Below are positions 7,479-7,576 of a DNA stretch of 7,576 nt, one piece after another. Source of the DNA: an uncultured Clostridiaceae bacterium (GTDB taxonomy: Bacteria; Bacillota; Clostridia; Lachnospirales; Lachnospiraceae). The first letter of the stretch is position 1. Every line of letters starts with the position of its first letter. The translations under genes were made by a program, and so were the position numbers. Below the pieces are notes generated by a model. That model ran no database searches. It had not been told where the DNA came from and worked only from the letters and a program-made list of their open reading frames with translations. Location of the stretch: NCBI GenBank assembly GCA_949841235.1, contig CATKZA010000075.1, forward strand, positions 1-7,576. Reading direction: 5' to 3'.

Positions 7479-7495
7479 GATAATAACTTATTATC
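7479..7495. repeat. Perfect AT-rich hairpin
   Basis: GATAATA (7479-7485) and TATTATC (7489-7495) form a seven-base perfect stem with a three-base loop. On the minus strand it is followed by TGTTTTTC, so it has the shape of a weak intrinsic terminator for whatever is transcribed leftward from beyond the right edge. Confidence 0.4.
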
Positions 7496-7507
7496 CATCA
7501 ATAGTTT

Positions 7508-7568
7508 ATGCTTTTGCAGACCATTTTCAATGTTTTGAAGAGTTTTTTGCTGAAGTCTGCGAAAGCAT
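7508..7568. repeat. 14-bp inverted repeat with nested hairpin at the right edge
   Basis: The left arm, 7508-7521 (ATGCTTTTGCAGAC), pairs with the right arm, 7555-7568, through 13 Watson-Crick pairs and one G-T pair. The 33-base loop holds a smaller inverted repeat, TTCAA (7526-7530) with TTGAA (7535-7539). Short open frames run through it and off the edge on both strands. On the plus strand an ATG at 7508 gives 23 codons. On the minus strand one frame is open for 39 codons to TGA 7457-7459. None has convincing ribosome-site support and I recognise no protein. It could be a terminator, a mobile-element end or part of a gene to the right. Confidence 0.5.
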
Positions 7569-7576
7569 CCAAAAAG

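Noticed and set aside
7307..7576. T-box riboswitch upstream of cysS
   Set aside because: No AGGGTGG-type antiterminator sequence and no terminator directly before the gene could be found on the minus strand.
7457..7576. Minus-strand partial gene entering from the right edge
   Set aside because: One frame is open for 39 codons, but that length is not unusual by chance in AT-rich DNA, the product is unrecognised, and a second frame is open for 25 codons; support is insufficient to call a CDS.
1..7576. CRISPR array, tRNA or rRNA genes, transposase or integrase
   Set aside because: No regularly spaced repeats, cloverleaf-like sequences, rRNA signatures or recombinase motifs were seen on either strand.

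Overview
The window looks like chromosome of a low-to-middle GC Gram-positive of the Clostridia, most likely a gut Lachnospiraceae. That placement is inferred from strong AGGAGG-type ribosome sites, a BceAB/SalXY-like ABC module paired with a sensor kinase, and a YicI-type GH31 alpha-xylosidase. No rRNA or other marker gene is present to fix the species.

Layout. Bases 1-3260 (+ strand) hold the end of a two-component/ABC-transporter module. It consists of the last 73 or so codons of a sensor histidine kinase, a 112-base gap with a likely response-regulator-driven promoter, an ABC ATPase, and a large two-ectodomain FtsX-type permease. A GC-rich hairpin at 3269-3296 separates it from the convergent minus-strand genes. 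Reading along the minus strand from the right edge, the order is a gene-free stretch of about 320 bases rich in short inverted repeats, then cysS (cysteinyl-tRNA synthetase), a 166-base gap with its own plausible promoter, and yicI (alpha-xylosidase).

How the genes work together. In modules of this kind the kinase senses a cell-envelope threat such as a peptide antibiotic, often through the transporter itself. The partner regulator, which would lie upstream of this window, then switches on the ATPase-permease pair, which removes the compound or frees its target. The 11-base-spaced direct repeat over the -35 region of the ATPase promoter fits this. The alpha-xylosidase would trim xylose from xyloglucan oligosaccharides such as isoprimeverose in the cytoplasm. 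cysS charges tRNA-Cys. No functional link between cysS, yicI and the transporter module is evident.

The two halves differ in composition. Spot counts of 60-base lines give 20/60 and 24/60 G+C in the permease gene, against 35/60 in yicI and 37/60 in cysS. The transporter module is therefore probably acquired or mobile-element-linked DNA next to more native sequence. No integrase, transposase, CRISPR, tRNA or rRNA gene is visible. The window is mostly recognisable families. The least explained part is the inverted-repeat region at the right edge.
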